From CAWFMO01 sp963817065 (lineage in GTDB: Bacteria; Actinomycetota; Thermoleophilia; Solirubrobacterales; 70-9), in contig CAWFMO010000002.1 of the NCBI GenBank assembly GCA_963817065.1, positions 1-64,000 on the forward strand: 64,000 nucleotides of DNA, written 5' to 3'. Numbering within the stretch: the first letter of the stretch is position 1; each line of letters opens with the position of its first letter. Shown here one piece after another: positions 1-9,004 of the stretch. The translations under genes were made by a program, and so were the position numbers. The notes beneath the pieces were generated by a model. The model saw only the letters and a program-made list of their open reading frames with translations, was not told the origin of the DNA and did not search any database.

Positions 1-693
1 GTTGAGCGAGCCGTCCACAGCGAGGAGGTTCAGCGGATCGTTCGCGAAGCGCAGCCGGATGGGCTCGGCCAAGTACTGCGCCCCGGTCTGCCAGGCGTTG
101 CTCAGTGCGACCACATGATCGATCTGGACCAGGATGGACGTTGACTTGCCCCGCACGAAAGCAATCGAGCGTCCGCTGTACGGGTCGTTCAGTACCCCCG
201 TCTCGACGGCGCAGCCGTGCGTGTCGGGACGAAACACCTTCTGCGACGAGATCCCGACTGAGTATGCGTTCCGGGTGTCACAGCCATTGCGGTCGACGTC
301 AGTCCACGCAGGGCCGAACTGGTCTCGGTCGTAGCCGGTCTTCGGAGCCCGTCCTTTGACCGGAAGCGCATGCAGTGCCGCCAGCGCTGAGCCGGGGTCT
401 GGCTCTCGTGCTCTCAGGCGCCGGGGGAGGCGGCGGTGCTGGAGGTAGAGGTGGTGGGGAAGCGCTGGGGGCGTCGGTTGAGACGTCGAGGATTCTGCGT
501 CGCGAGAGCTGCTCCGTGACGACGTCGGCTCCGGCGCGGTGGCTGAATGCAGCGCCAGCCCGAAAGCCGCCGCAGCTATGACCAGGACGAGGACCGCGAT
601 GAAGGCAAGCGCAAGGCGCATCCTTCTCGGCCAATGCGCGGGTGGAGGCGGAGGCCCATCGGGTTCGTCAGGTTCGTCCTCGAGGAAGCCCAT
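1..693 (-). CDS. Membrane-anchored HNH-family nuclease (DUF1524), 3' end off the window
   Basis: The mature part reads DPYSGRSIAF, then QIDHVVALSNAWQTGAQ, then NDPLNLLAVDG. This is the hallmark of the actinobacterial HNH endonuclease family with a DUF1524 fold; the His of DHVV is the expected metal-site residue. The start chosen is the ATG at 693, preceded by a GGAGG stretch. It gives an acidic and proline-rich cytoplasmic leader (MGFLEDEPDEPDG), then one hydrophobic segment (LALAFIAVLVLVIAAAAF), then a Ser/Thr/Pro linker. The nuclease domain should therefore lie outside the membrane. At least one frameshift lies between about 370 and 480, and the C-terminus runs off the left edge. Its role is unknown: members of this family are usually called secreted nucleases. 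It is transcribed away from the vWA/tubulin-like genes. Confidence 0.72.
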   Translation of the reverse strand, partial: MGFLEDEPDEPDGPPPPPAHWPRRMRLALAFIAVLVLVIAAAAFGLALHSATAPEPTSSRSSSRDAESSTSQPTPPALPHHLYLQHRRLPRRLRAREPDPGSALAALHALPVKGRAPKTGYDRDQFGPAWTDVDRNGCDTRNAYSVGISSQKVFRPDTHGCAVETGVLNDPYSGRSIAFVRGKSTSILVQIDHVVALSNAWQTGAQYLAEPIRLRFANDPLNLLAVDGSLN

Positions 694-923
694 CCCTCCG
701 GAACCTCAGAATTCACGAATGATTGCCTTCCGACGCACCCCGACCTGGAGACCCTTGCTGGCGGCCGATCGACACGCCCCCGTAGTGCCTACATACCTGA
801 GGCCGCGCCGGCGGAGGACTGATACCCCGGGTCCGTTATGTGAGTGCAACCTTTGCAGAAGGGTCCCCAGGGGCGGGAATCGTCGATAACGTTCCAGACG
901 CATATCATTCTGGGGGTCCGTAA
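694..923. other. Divergent spacer between HNH nuclease and the vWA cluster
   Basis: About 230 bases lie between the nuclease start and the first plus-strand gene. I see no convincing reading frame, tRNA or hairpin with a T-run here. The interval presumably holds the two divergent promoters, but no clear -35/-10 pair can be defended in sequence of this quality. Confidence 0.4.
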
Positions 924-1256
924 ATGATCGACGTGCACGCCACATCCATGGCGCGCATTCGTCATACCCTCTGGATCCTGCAGGGGTGTGCTGCCGCCAT
1001 AGGTGTGCTCGGCCTGCTCACAGCTGCCTTCGACGATGCTCGATCTGTCTCTCGCCTCATACGTGTTCGTGCTCGTCCTGGGCACGGCCCTGATTGCGTC
1101 CACTCGATGGCTCGAGGCTCGAGCCTCGATGCAGACGGACTGCTCTGGTTTCCATCACGCTGGCAGCGTCGCGCAGCCATGCTCCCAGTGGTGTTTCTGC
1201 TCGCCGCGTGCCTTGCCGACGCTTTCGTCTGGGCGACTGAGGCGGCCGAGCGGTGA
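924..1256 (+). CDS. Small multi-span membrane protein upstream of vWA gene
   Basis: This protein of about 110 residues has three hydrophobic stretches: near residues 12-35 (CAAAIGVLGLLTAAF), a middle one (LASYVFVLVLGTALIAST) that appears only after a shift to the next frame around 1035-1130, and a C-terminal one (AAMLPVVFLLAACLADAFVW). Two compensating indels are therefore needed. The ATG at 924 gives the longest consistent reading; a GGGGG run lies just upstream. The stop codon overlaps the GTG of the vWA gene (GTGA, 1253-1256), so the two are probably translationally coupled. I do not recognise a family. Small membrane partners fit the predicted membrane role of the downstream vWA and tubulin-like proteins. 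Confidence 0.5.
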   Translation: MIDVHATSMARIRHTLWILQGCAAAIGVLGLLTAAFDDARSVSRLIRVRARPGHGPDCVHSMARGSSLDADGLLWFPSRWQRRAAMLPVVFLLAACLADAFVWATEAAER

Positions 1257-3865
1257 AACGATTTGCTCGGAGGACCTTGGCTCGACACCTAGCCGGTGTT
1301 GTCGCTCCGCTGTGTGCGGCTCTGGCTCTGACCGCGGGTGCGCCCGCCTTGGGTGCCCACGCCTTCCTCGACCACCCGCGACTGGTGGCAGCTCGCACCT
1401 GAACGACCGCGGCTTCGCTGAGCTCAATGCGTGTCTGGCGAGTCACCACGGGTGGACGCGCTGTACGTCATGGACGTCTCCGGCAGCCTGCGCACGAAGG
1501 TACCGCAGGGCAGTCGGTTCGATCTGGAGGCATCTCTGGCGCAGCTCGGCGCTCTCGCGTCGGGCGGCAGCGGCATCAACGTCTACGCCGCCGTCAGCAG
1601 TCGGTGACTCGTCACGACCCCATCATCGGTGCAGGGCTGGACCCGCGTTCCCGGCCAAGGCTCGGGTGCCGTGGCGAAGAAGAATCCGTGGCTCCGCGGA
1701 GCGTGCGTGGCGGAAGGCGGGAACGGGAAGGGGACCAACTACGAAGCAGCTCTGAGCGGAAGCGAGAGCCGCCCTGCGGGCGAGGGGTCGGAGCGACGAC
1801 GCCTGCCAGGTGATCTTCTGGTTCACCGACGGACTGTTCGCACTGGGCCACACCTATGACCAAGCCGCGACCGATGGCGAGCGCACGCATGGGCTCGGAG
1901 CTGGGGGGTGGCGACGGACTACGGCGAGACCACGTGAGCCTGGTGGCGCTCGCGCTGACGGACCAGACGTCCAGGCCCAGCTGGCCCAGGCGCAGTACCG
2001 GAGCCGGCGGGGTAGCTTCAAGCTATGGCAGTTGGGTCCGGCGCGGTCCGGCGCACATGTGGGACCACCGCTATTCCGGCCAGCTCGGCGCGCAGGGCAT
2101 GTCTATTCTCCGCCGTCGATCCGACGGCCCTGGGCGCTCTCTTCTCCGGCGTAGCTGCCCAAGCGTCGGGATGTGTGCCCCAAGTACGCAGACGAGCCTC
2201 CCGGCCGAGCAGATCGCGATCGAATCCGTCGATTCCAGGTCGACGTCTCGGGTGGCGGCAACGCGCAGGAAGCGACGCTGACCCGCCCTGATGGTCATGT
2301 CGTCCATGTCCGGCACAGGGGCGACGAACTACAAGGTGGGTCGGTCACTTACCCCGGAGCTGGTTCCTTGGCCACAGTGGACGTACCATGCACGGAGCCG
2401 CGCAACCCGGTGTCTGGATCGTGGCACTGGGTGGATCGCGTGCCATCTCCGCTGCTGACCACATACCGATGCACCGATCTGCATATCCAGATGGTTCCGC
2501 CATCGCCGCACCTACGAGGCGGGGAGCCTGGCGGTTTCGACGCGGTGGTCCGCGACTCCTCTGGGCGAGGTGCGGACTGACCGCGCTGCTGCGTTGAAGC
2601 AGAGCAAGCGAACGTCTATCGCGGTATCAGCCGGTGACAGCACCGGGGTCTCCGCCACGACGACCCAGCCGGGACGGGGCGCATCCATGTCAATCTCACG
2701 CCTCCGGCCGACAAGCTGTCGATCAGCGTCACGCTCTCCCTGAGGCCGCACCTCGTCGATGGGCTGAAATCAGCCCATTGACCGGGACGGCGGTCTCTTC
2801 CGCTCGAGCCGCCAGGCTCTTTCCGACGGTCACACCCTCGACACGGTCGGGGCTTTCCGTCTCCAAAGGCCTTGAGCCCGCTGCCGGGCGCCTTCAGACT
2901 GCGCGGCTCCTCCCAGGGAGCCACTGGCGTCTGCTCTGGCACCCCTCGTGGCATCGATGCTCCAAGCGGTTCAGGCGACGTGGCAGTCAAGATTGAAAGC
3001 AAGTGCCAGGGCCTGAAGCGATCGCAGTCCGACGGTCGAGTTGACCGCGACGACAAGCCAATGAGCGAGGCGGCGGACGGCGGTCGTGCCGGTCCGGCTC
3101 ACCGGACACCCACGGCCAGACGATCGACCAGGACATCGTGGTGCGATATGGAAGCTGCAGCGCCAGGTGGACCAGGAGCGCCGCCTACTGGTTGCTCGTG
3201 ATCGCGCCTCCTGCTAGCCCTCCTGCTGCCCTGGCAGCGCTCGCAGTAGTCAGCGCCCTGTCGGCCGGTTCGAAGAGGGGACGTGCAGATCGCGCAACCT
3301 GCGAGGTACGGTGACGCAAGCGGAGGAAGTTCGTACCGTCGGCGAACTCACCACCGCTTCATCGGTCTCGACGTACGTCGACGGAGCGGCCCGTCGATCA
3401 GCCTGACAGCTGTGGGCGAGGGTCGACTGGAGCTTCGGCGCTCGGGCGCCCATGAGCCCCCTTCGCTCGCCGCGCTTCGACGCGACGCGCCACTCTCCGA
3501 CTGGCATCGTCTCCGGCGACGGTGAGCTTTTCCGAAGGGGTCAGCAGGCAGACGTGACGGCCGGACTGGGTGCCGTCTGGCTCTTGGCGTTCAGCGACGA
3601 GAACGTGCTCGCCGAGGAGTCGGAGACCGGCACCCCGGGCAGCCTGACGATCGTGACTCGCGGTGAGGGCCAGAACACCTCGACGACTTGCGCGTGCGGG
3701 TGCCGTCCTCGGAGAGGGTCGATGGGCACGCCTACTCGGAGACATGCGCAGGGCAGCAGCAAGAGGATGCTGCGCGCGCCGAACTCGGGGCGAAGAGGCC
3801 GATGTCCCGAGAGGGGCCGGAATCTGCCGATGAGCCCCGACGACCCGTCGGGCGGCAACGAGTGA
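1253..3865 (+). CDS. Secreted or membrane-anchored vWA-domain protein (frameshifted)
   Basis: From the GTG at 1253 the first 38 residues form a basic stretch plus a hydrophobic core ending LTAGAPALGAHA, a typical signal peptide. The vWA domain follows: strand 1 with the MIDAS motif LYVMDVSGSLRTK (about 1460-1500), the second MIDAS element as GTNYEAAL (about 1735-1755), and the third as VIFWFTDGLF (about 1810-1840). Past it lies a long beta-like region, a hydrophobic stretch near 3190-3250 that may be a C-terminal membrane anchor, and a tail ending PSGGNE. The whole is about 870 residues and needs many frame changes, so exact sequence cannot be trusted. It overlaps the small membrane protein by 4 nt and precedes the tubulin-like gene. 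MIDAS-type vWA domains bind metal and mediate protein contacts; the partner is inferred to be the downstream protein. Confidence 0.68.
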
Positions 3866-4054
3866 CGTGAGCGGTGACTGGGCTGGAGCTCGGTGGCGCC
3901 AGATCAGGGACCTCCCGGCCGAGGAAGCCGCCACGTGCACCACGGCGACGCGCCGGAGAAGCCACCACAGATGAGGTGCCGGCGCGAGCGCGCCGGTCAC
4001 CGAAGACCATTAGAGGACCCGTTCGCGTGACCAGGCCCTGGGCTCAGTGAGGAG

Positions 4055-5224
4055 ATGAAATCTCGTAACGTTGATTTTTGTTGATCGGTGTCGGGGGATC
4101 TGGCGGGAAAACTCTGCGCGTGGTTCGAGACAGCCTCGAGTGGGAACTGGCGACGAGCCGGGTGGCCGATCGAGGAGGGTTTTCCGAAGGCGTGGCAATT
4201 CCTTCAGATCGACGTGGCAAGCGCCCCAGACGGCGACGACCCGATCTCCCCGGCCAGCTTCCACCGCAGGACTTCATGGGCCTGGTCCACGCCGGCCGGA
4301 CGTACAACGCCATCGACACCACGCTCTGACAAGCACTCCGACAGAGCGTCAGATCGACTCGCTCGGCGGATGGCGACCCGACCAACAAGGTGCAGGTGGC
4401 CATCACACACGGCGCCGGCCAGGACAGAGCTCTCGGACGGGTGATCGCGCTCACGCGATTAGACGAGATCAAGCGTCGAGTGGACCGTGCAGTCGATGCC
4501 ATCGCCGACGTCGACGTGACGCGGCAGCTCGGGCGGCTGACAACCATGCTCGGACAGGGGAGCGCCAACCCAGTCAGCCGAACCGATGGCTGTCGTGGTG
4601 TCGTCCATCGCTGGGGCTCGGGCGCGGGGGCCATCCTCGAAGTGTGCGACGTGATCCGTGCGGCCGGCCGAACCTGGCTGGATCGATGCCGTGGGAGCCT
4701 TCGCACCCGATGTGTTCGACGAGATCCCGGAGGCAGCCCGCAAGGAGTGTGTCCCAACGCGCTGGCGACTCTGAGCGAGCTGGTTGCTGGCAGCTGGGCT
4801 TCGACGGACGCGAGGGGGGCATCACCGACAGCAGCGCGAGGCTGTATCAAGCACGAGGGGTCGAGACCACGAGCATCAGTCGACTAGGGCCCAGGTATCC
4901 GGTCCTGGTGGGCCGACGCAACGCCGATGTCTCCTATGGAAGTCAGAACGAGATCTATCGGGTCATGGGGAGGGCCTTGTCGGAATGGGTACGTCACTGC
5001 AGATCCAGGATGCGATGGCGGCGTACTTCTCTGGCAACCGGCAGGCGACAGCGGTCGCCCTGACCGACCGGCTCGGCCTCAAGCAGCGTCACCACGAGAC
5101 GCCTTCTTGGCGCTGGGTTTCGCTGGGTTGTCCCTTGTTGCGACTGGTTCGGTCGCGGTCTAAGCGTCAGAGCATCGCTCGACAGGCGGTTGAGCGGATC
5201 AATCTCGCTCCACCTGGAGGGTCG
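4055..5224 (+). CDS. Tubulin/FtsZ-like GTPase-fold protein (Tubulin_2 type), truncated
   Basis: The start is the ATG at 4055 behind GGAG. One base missing from the T-run at 4076-4080 restores VDF into LIGVGGSGGKTLR, the nucleotide-binding loop of the tubulin-like family. Later fragments fit the same family: FPKAWQFLQIDVAS, GAGQDRALGRVIALTRL, the second glycine loop WGSGAGAILEVCDVIR, PDVFDEIPEAARK, CPNALATLSELVAG, PRYPVLVGRRNADVSYGSQN and LALGFA. Members exceed 1000 residues; here only about 390 remain before the sequence switches to Bacteroidota DNA at about 5225. At least six frame changes are needed. Between the vWA stop and this start (3866-4054) I see no supported gene. A role in membrane remodelling with the vWA protein is inferred from published comparative genomics of FtsZ-like/vWA neighbourhoods. 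Confidence 0.72.
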
Positions 5225-5235
5225 TCATTTAAAAT
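5215..5235. other. Left chimeric junction (actinomycete to Bacteroidota)
   Basis: Base composition flips from GC-rich to AT-rich within about 15 bases at GGGTCGTCATTTAAAATTGG. The tubulin-like frame on the left and MutS2 on the right are both cut here. MutS2 normally continues after the NFK residues into an Smr domain, but its frame hits a chance stop (TGA, 5225-5227) made of the left-hand DNA. No adapter, inverted repeat or target duplication is visible. Confidence 0.85.
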
Positions 5236-7360
5236 TGGTGATCGCTTCTGAAATTCTACCAGAAAAGGAATTGCTTTGAACTACTTTCTTCGCCTGACGG
5301 TTACTGATTTTCTGAACCCTACTTTTCTTCACCACCGAACGCAGATCGCCCAACGCTAACACCAGGTTATCTCGATTAATCTCTAAAACCTGACCGCTTG
5401 TTTCCGTATTGACCAATTGTACCCAATCTCCCACCTCAATCGCCGACTTATCTAGTTTTACGATAGGCTTATGCTCTTCTTTAACTTCGTTTTTAGCCAA
5501 GCTCTTTTGCAGATGTTGTCTCAGTTCTTTGGTAACTTCTTTTTCCGCTTGTTTTTCTTTAATTTTAGCAATGGTATTTTCTACCAATTTATTAGCTTCG
5601 CGTACAATATTTTGCGCTTCTAGCTTTGCTTCCTTGATCAAAACTTTCTTGTTCTCCTCTAAAAAAGCTTTCAATTTTTCATTTTCAGCTACTAGGTTTT
5701 TTACCTTGTTCTGTTGGTTGGCAAGTGTAGCCTGTGTTTCATGGATCTGTCTCTTTTCCTTTTCCAGGTCTACGAGTAAACTATCAATGCTATTCTGGTT
5801 AGTGCCCGTTTTTTCTTTCGCCAAATTAAGCACTTCTTGTTGTAGTCCAATATTCTGAGCAATTTCGAAGGCATAAGAGCTTCCGGGTTTGCCGAGGTCT
5901 AAAATATACAAAGGCTTCATTTTGCTGTTATCAAATAACATGGAAGCATTTTCTAAGCCTTCAGTATGACCAGCGAAAAGCTTTAAGTTAGAATAATGTG
6001 TAGTAATTACACCGCGAACTTTTTTATTGTTCAGCACTTCTAGCACGGCTTCAGCCATCGGACCTCCAAACTGAGGGTCCGTTCCAGTACCGAACTCATC
6101 AATCAAAACCAAGGTTTTTGGGGTAGCATGTGCTACAAAATAGCGCATCTTTGTTAAATGGGCACTATACGTACTTAAATCTGATTCGATTGATTGGTCA
6201 TCTCCTATATCCGCAAAGATTTGATCAAAAATTCCCATCTCACTGCTTTCATCTACCGGTACCAATAAACCAGTTTGGAGCATCAGCTGCAAAAGACCAA
6301 CTGTTTTCATGCATACCGATTTCCCTCCAGCATTTGGTCCCGAAACCAAAACAATCCTTAAATTTTCATTGATGTGGATATTTAATGGCACCACTGTTCT
6401 TTTTTCAGCTGCGAACGACAAAAGTAATAATGGATGTTTCGCATTGATCAATTTTGTTTTTGGCTCTTTTACTAAAATCGGCATATTTGCCGCAATATCT
6501 ATAGCAAAAAGTGCTTTGGCACGAACAAAATCAAGCTTGGTTAAAAATCCGTGATACGATAAAAGTAATGACGTATAAGGTCTTAAAGCCGAGGTTAATG
6601 CAATTAAAATCTTAATAATTTCCCTTCGTTTATCAAATTCTAAATCCCTAAGCTTATTATTGAGCGTGAAAACTTCTTCGGGTTCAAGGTAAACTGTTTG
6701 CCCACTGGCAGATTCATCATGTATAAATCCTTTCAATTTCCGTTTATTTTCTGCCAAGATTGGAATGCACATCCTACCGTCTCGAATGGTTAAACTCCCA
6801 TCGGCCACCCAATTTTTTCCAATAGCCATTTTATAAATCGAATCCATCCGTTTTCGAACTTCTTGCTCCCCTTTGGCAATAGCGGAAGTAATCTCTTGCA
6901 AGGTTATTGAAGCATTGGGTTTCATTTTCCCCTTTGGATCTAAAACAGATTCGATTTTTTTAAGGATATCTTTTTCTATCGGCAAATGTTCAAAAAGTGC
7001 TTCAAGGTTTGGGTAAATTTCTTTTCTTTCCTCAAAAAAACGAAGTACGGAAAATACGGTCTGGAGAGATGCGTAGATTTGGAAAAGTTCTTCTTCCAAT
7101 AAATAGGTCCCTTCTACCTTAATTTTATCTGCAAGTACTTTGATGTCGAAAAAAGTACTGATCTGTAGGGGTTCCTGATTTTGAATGATACTTTTAAACT
7201 CATTGGTTTGGCGTAAAAACTTATTAATCTGATCGAACTTGGTCATTGCCTGCATTTTATTTACTAATGCCTGGCCCATTGTACTTAAACAATGTTGATG
7301 AACCATTTGCCTCACCTCATTAAAACCTAATCTTTCTTGGCAATTTTCTGGATACAGCAT
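5225..7360 (-). CDS. mutS2: Endonuclease MutS2, C-terminally truncated (Smr domain missing)
   Basis: 711 residues. The core domain is at about 1-300. The ATPase follows, with Walker A GPNAGGKS at about 341-348, Walker B LVLIDEFGTG at about 417-426 and the signature stretch DDQSIESDLSTYSAHL between them. A charged coiled coil runs from about 520 to 630, then a KOW-like segment (GDWVQLVNTETSGQVLEI). MutS2 proteins are usually near 790 residues and end in an Smr nuclease domain with a DLRG-type motif. Here the frame ends at ISEAITNFK, exactly where that domain should begin, because of the assembly junction. Known roles are suppression of homologous recombination and, in some bacteria, rescue of collided ribosomes. 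The gene lies 2 nt after the DUF4296 gene and was probably cotranscribed with it. Confidence 0.93.
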   Translation of the reverse strand: MLYPENCQERLGFNEVRQMVHQHCLSTMGQALVNKMQAMTKFDQINKFLRQTNEFKSIIQNQEPLQISTFFDIKVLADKIKVEGTYLLEEELFQIYASLQTVFSVLRFFEERKEIYPNLEALFEHLPIEKDILKKIESVLDPKGKMKPNASITLQEITSAIAKGEQEVRKRMDSIYKMAIGKNWVADGSLTIRDGRMCIPILAENKRKLKGFIHDESASGQTVYLEPEEVFTLNNKLRDLEFDKRREIIKILIALTSALRPYTSLLLSYHGFLTKLDFVRAKALFAIDIAANMPILVKEPKTKLINAKHPLLLLSFAAEKRTVVPLNIHINENLRIVLVSGPNAGGKSVCMKTVGLLQLMLQTGLLVPVDESSEMGIFDQIFADIGDDQSIESDLSTYSAHLTKMRYFVAHATPKTLVLIDEFGTGTDPQFGGPMAEAVLEVLNNKKVRGVITTHYSNLKLFAGHTEGLENASMLFDNSKMKPLYILDLGKPGSSYAFEIAQNIGLQQEVLNLAKEKTGTNQNSIDSLLVDLEKEKRQIHETQATLANQQNKVKNLVAENEKLKAFLEENKKVLIKEAKLEAQNIVREANKLVENTIAKIKEKQAEKEVTKELRQHLQKSLAKNEVKEEHKPIVKLDKSAIEVGDWVQLVNTETSGQVLEINRDNLVLALGDLRSVVKKSRVQKISNRQAKKVVQSNSFSGRISEAITNFK

Positions 7361-7362
7361 CT

Positions 7363-7725
7363 TTATTCAACTTTTACCAATGGATTAGCTTTCAACGACT
7401 TATCTCTTGCTTTTCCAAGTTTCTCGGTGATATGGTCGTACATTAACTTCATTATCTCAGGATGCTTATAGTAATAGTTTAAGCTTTGGTTGTAGCGTGC
7501 AGAATTTATTCCAAACTTTTTATAAACACCTTTATAATAGGGCGCAATTATTTTTTTTAAACTATCTGGTGTTGCGGAACTAAATGTAGTGGCATACCCA
7601 TCAACCACATGGATATCATACAAAATCTTTTCCATTTCGTCTGGCTGGATAATATTTTTAGGAATCCCTGGTTTGCAGGCATATAGTAATACACAAAGCA
7701 CAAGGGCAATAAAAAATCTACTCAT
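7363..7725 (-). CDS. DUF4296 lipoprotein
   Basis: 120 residues. The N-terminus is a lipoprotein signal (MSRFFIALVLCVLLYAC), with the lipobox Cys at about residue 17. The rest matches the Bacteroidota DUF4296 family: MEKILYDIHVVDGYATTF, then a Y-x-x-V-Y-x-K-F-G region and a helix with YYYKHPEIM. Function is unknown; the small alpha-helical domain is expected on the periplasmic face of a membrane. It lies directly upstream of mutS2 on the same strand and divergent from yggS, with a 71-nt shared promoter region. Confidence 0.85.
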   Translation of the reverse strand: MSRFFIALVLCVLLYACKPGIPKNIIQPDEMEKILYDIHVVDGYATTFSSATPDSLKKIIAPYYKGVYKKFGINSARYNQSLNYYYKHPEIMKLMYDHITEKLGKARDKSLKANPLVKVE

Positions 7726-7796
7726 TAATGTAAAACCTTTCTTATTTCTTAGTCAATTTGCACTAAGGTTGTTAATTTTACCAAAAATACTGAATA

Positions 7797-8468
7797 ATGA
7801 GCATTGCAGATAACTTATTGAAATATAAAAATGAATTAGCAGATCAGGGCGTAAGATTAGTTGCTGTTTCAAAAAATCATCCGGCAGATGCTGTACTTGA
7901 AGCCTACAATGCCGGACAGCGTATTTTTGGAGAAAACCTGGTTCAGGAAATGGTCGATAAGCAAGTACAATTGCCACAAGACATTGAATGGCATTTAATT
8001 GGGCATCTACAAACCAATAAGGTAAAATACATTGCTCCGTTTATCAAATTAATTGAATCGGTTGACAGCTTAAAATTACTCAAGGAAATTAATAAACAGG
8101 CCTTAAAAAATAATAGGATCATCGATTGCTTGCTCCAGATCTACATCGCGGATGAAGACACGAAATTTGGTTTGGGTTTTGATGAAGCAATTGAACTTTT
8201 ACGTGAGGAAGAATTTCAGTCTTTAAAAAACATTAGGATTGTAGGTCTCATGGGAATTGCAACCAATACCGCCCTAGATGGGCAAACAAAAGCCGAATTC
8301 CAAGAGCTAAAAGTACTCTTTGATGGGATTAAACTTAGCTTTTTCAAAAAAGAAGATACCTTTAGAGAAATTTCAATGGGCATGTCTGGCGATTATAAAA
8401 TAGCCATTGAACAAGGAAGTACCATGGTTAGGATTGGAAGTAATATCTTTGGAAAGCGTAGAGCGTAA
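7797..8468 (+). CDS. YggS-family pyridoxal phosphate homeostasis protein
   Basis: 223 residues, the usual family length. The PLP lysine is in RLVAVSKNHPADAV (about residue 27), followed by RIFGENLVQEM, IEWHLIGHLQTNKVKY and the phosphate-binding C-terminal MGMSGDYKIAIEQGSTMVRIGS. These match the single-domain TIM-barrel YggS/PROSC family, which buffers cytoplasmic PLP and has no known catalytic activity. The last codons (KRRA and stop) already belong to a 7-bp-period repeat array that continues into the spacer, so the C-terminal tail is partly repeat-encoded. Confidence 0.93.
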   Translation: MSIADNLLKYKNELADQGVRLVAVSKNHPADAVLEAYNAGQRIFGENLVQEMVDKQVQLPQDIEWHLIGHLQTNKVKYIAPFIKLIESVDSLKLLKEINKQALKNNRIIDCLLQIYIADEDTKFGLGFDEAIELLREEEFQSLKNIRIVGLMGIATNTALDGQTKAEFQELKVLFDGIKLSFFKKEDTFREISMGMSGDYKIAIEQGSTMVRIGSNIFGKRRA

Positions 8469-8508
8469 AGCGATGGACGTCAAGCGTTTTATTTAACGCC
8501 AAACGCAT
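8453..8508. repeat. 7-bp-period array, overlaps yggS 3' end
   Basis: Eight successive 7-bp blocks can be laid end to end from 8453: the first three are AAAGCGT, AGAGCGT and AAAGCGA. A central TTTATTT block then separates them from AACGCCA and AACGCAT, which have the opposite sense. The array starts inside the last codons of yggS. Confidence 0.7.
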
Positions 8509-8521
8509 AACAGAAAATAGA

Positions 8522-9004
8522 ATGAGCATACATATCAGAGCAGCAGTTAGTGAAGATTGCCCCCGTTTATTAGAATTGGTTAAGGAATTGGCTGTTTACG
8601 AAAGAGCACCAGAAGAAGTTACCGTAACTTTGTCAGAATTTATTGATGCAGGATTTGGCAAATCACCTGTCTGGAAAGCCTTTGTAGCCGAAGAAAATGG
8701 ATTTATATTAGGTTTTGCGATATTTTATACTCGGTATTCCACTTGGAAAGGTAGAAGATTATACCTTGAAGATTTCATTGTAACCGAAGCCGCCCGGGGA
8801 AAGGGCGTTGGCAAGCTGTTGTTCGAAAAGGTAATTGCCGAGGCTAGGGATAACAATTACAATGGCATGGTTTGGCAAGTGCTAGACTGGAATGAACCCG
8901 CCATTAATTTTTATAATAAATATCAAGCTGATATTGAAAGTGGGTGGTTAAATGCATCTTTTTCAAAAACACAAACAAAAACACTCTTAAATTCTACGCT
9001 TTAA
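8522..9004 (+). CDS. GNAT-family N-acetyltransferase (SSAT-like)
   Basis: 160 residues with the full GNAT layout. The N-terminal IHIRAAVSEDCPRLLELVKEL is followed by YLEDFIVTEAARGKGVGKLL, which contains the acetyl-CoA pyrophosphate loop RGKGVG. Then come MVWQVLDWNEPAINFYNKY, the helix 4 region with N and Y typical of spermidine/diamine acetyltransferase-like members. The substrate is not determinable; a small amine or thialysine-type substrate is an inference from the SSAT resemblance. The stop overlaps the start of the aspartate kinase (TAATG), so the two are probably cotranslated. Confidence 0.88.
   Translation: MSIHIRAAVSEDCPRLLELVKELAVYERAPEEVTVTLSEFIDAGFGKSPVWKAFVAEENGFILGFAIFYTRYSTWKGRRLYLEDFIVTEAARGKGVGKLLFEKVIAEARDNNYNGMVWQVLDWNEPAINFYNKYQADIESGWLNASFSKTQTKTLLNSTL

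Noticed and set aside
3866..4054. Possible small basic protein before the tubulin-like gene
   Set aside because: The frame is Arg-rich without motif and lies in low-quality sequence; no support.
5409..5858. 149-residue Ser/Phe/Cys-rich plus-strand frame inside mutS2
   Set aside because: Antisense of the MutS2 coiled coil; low-complexity shadow.
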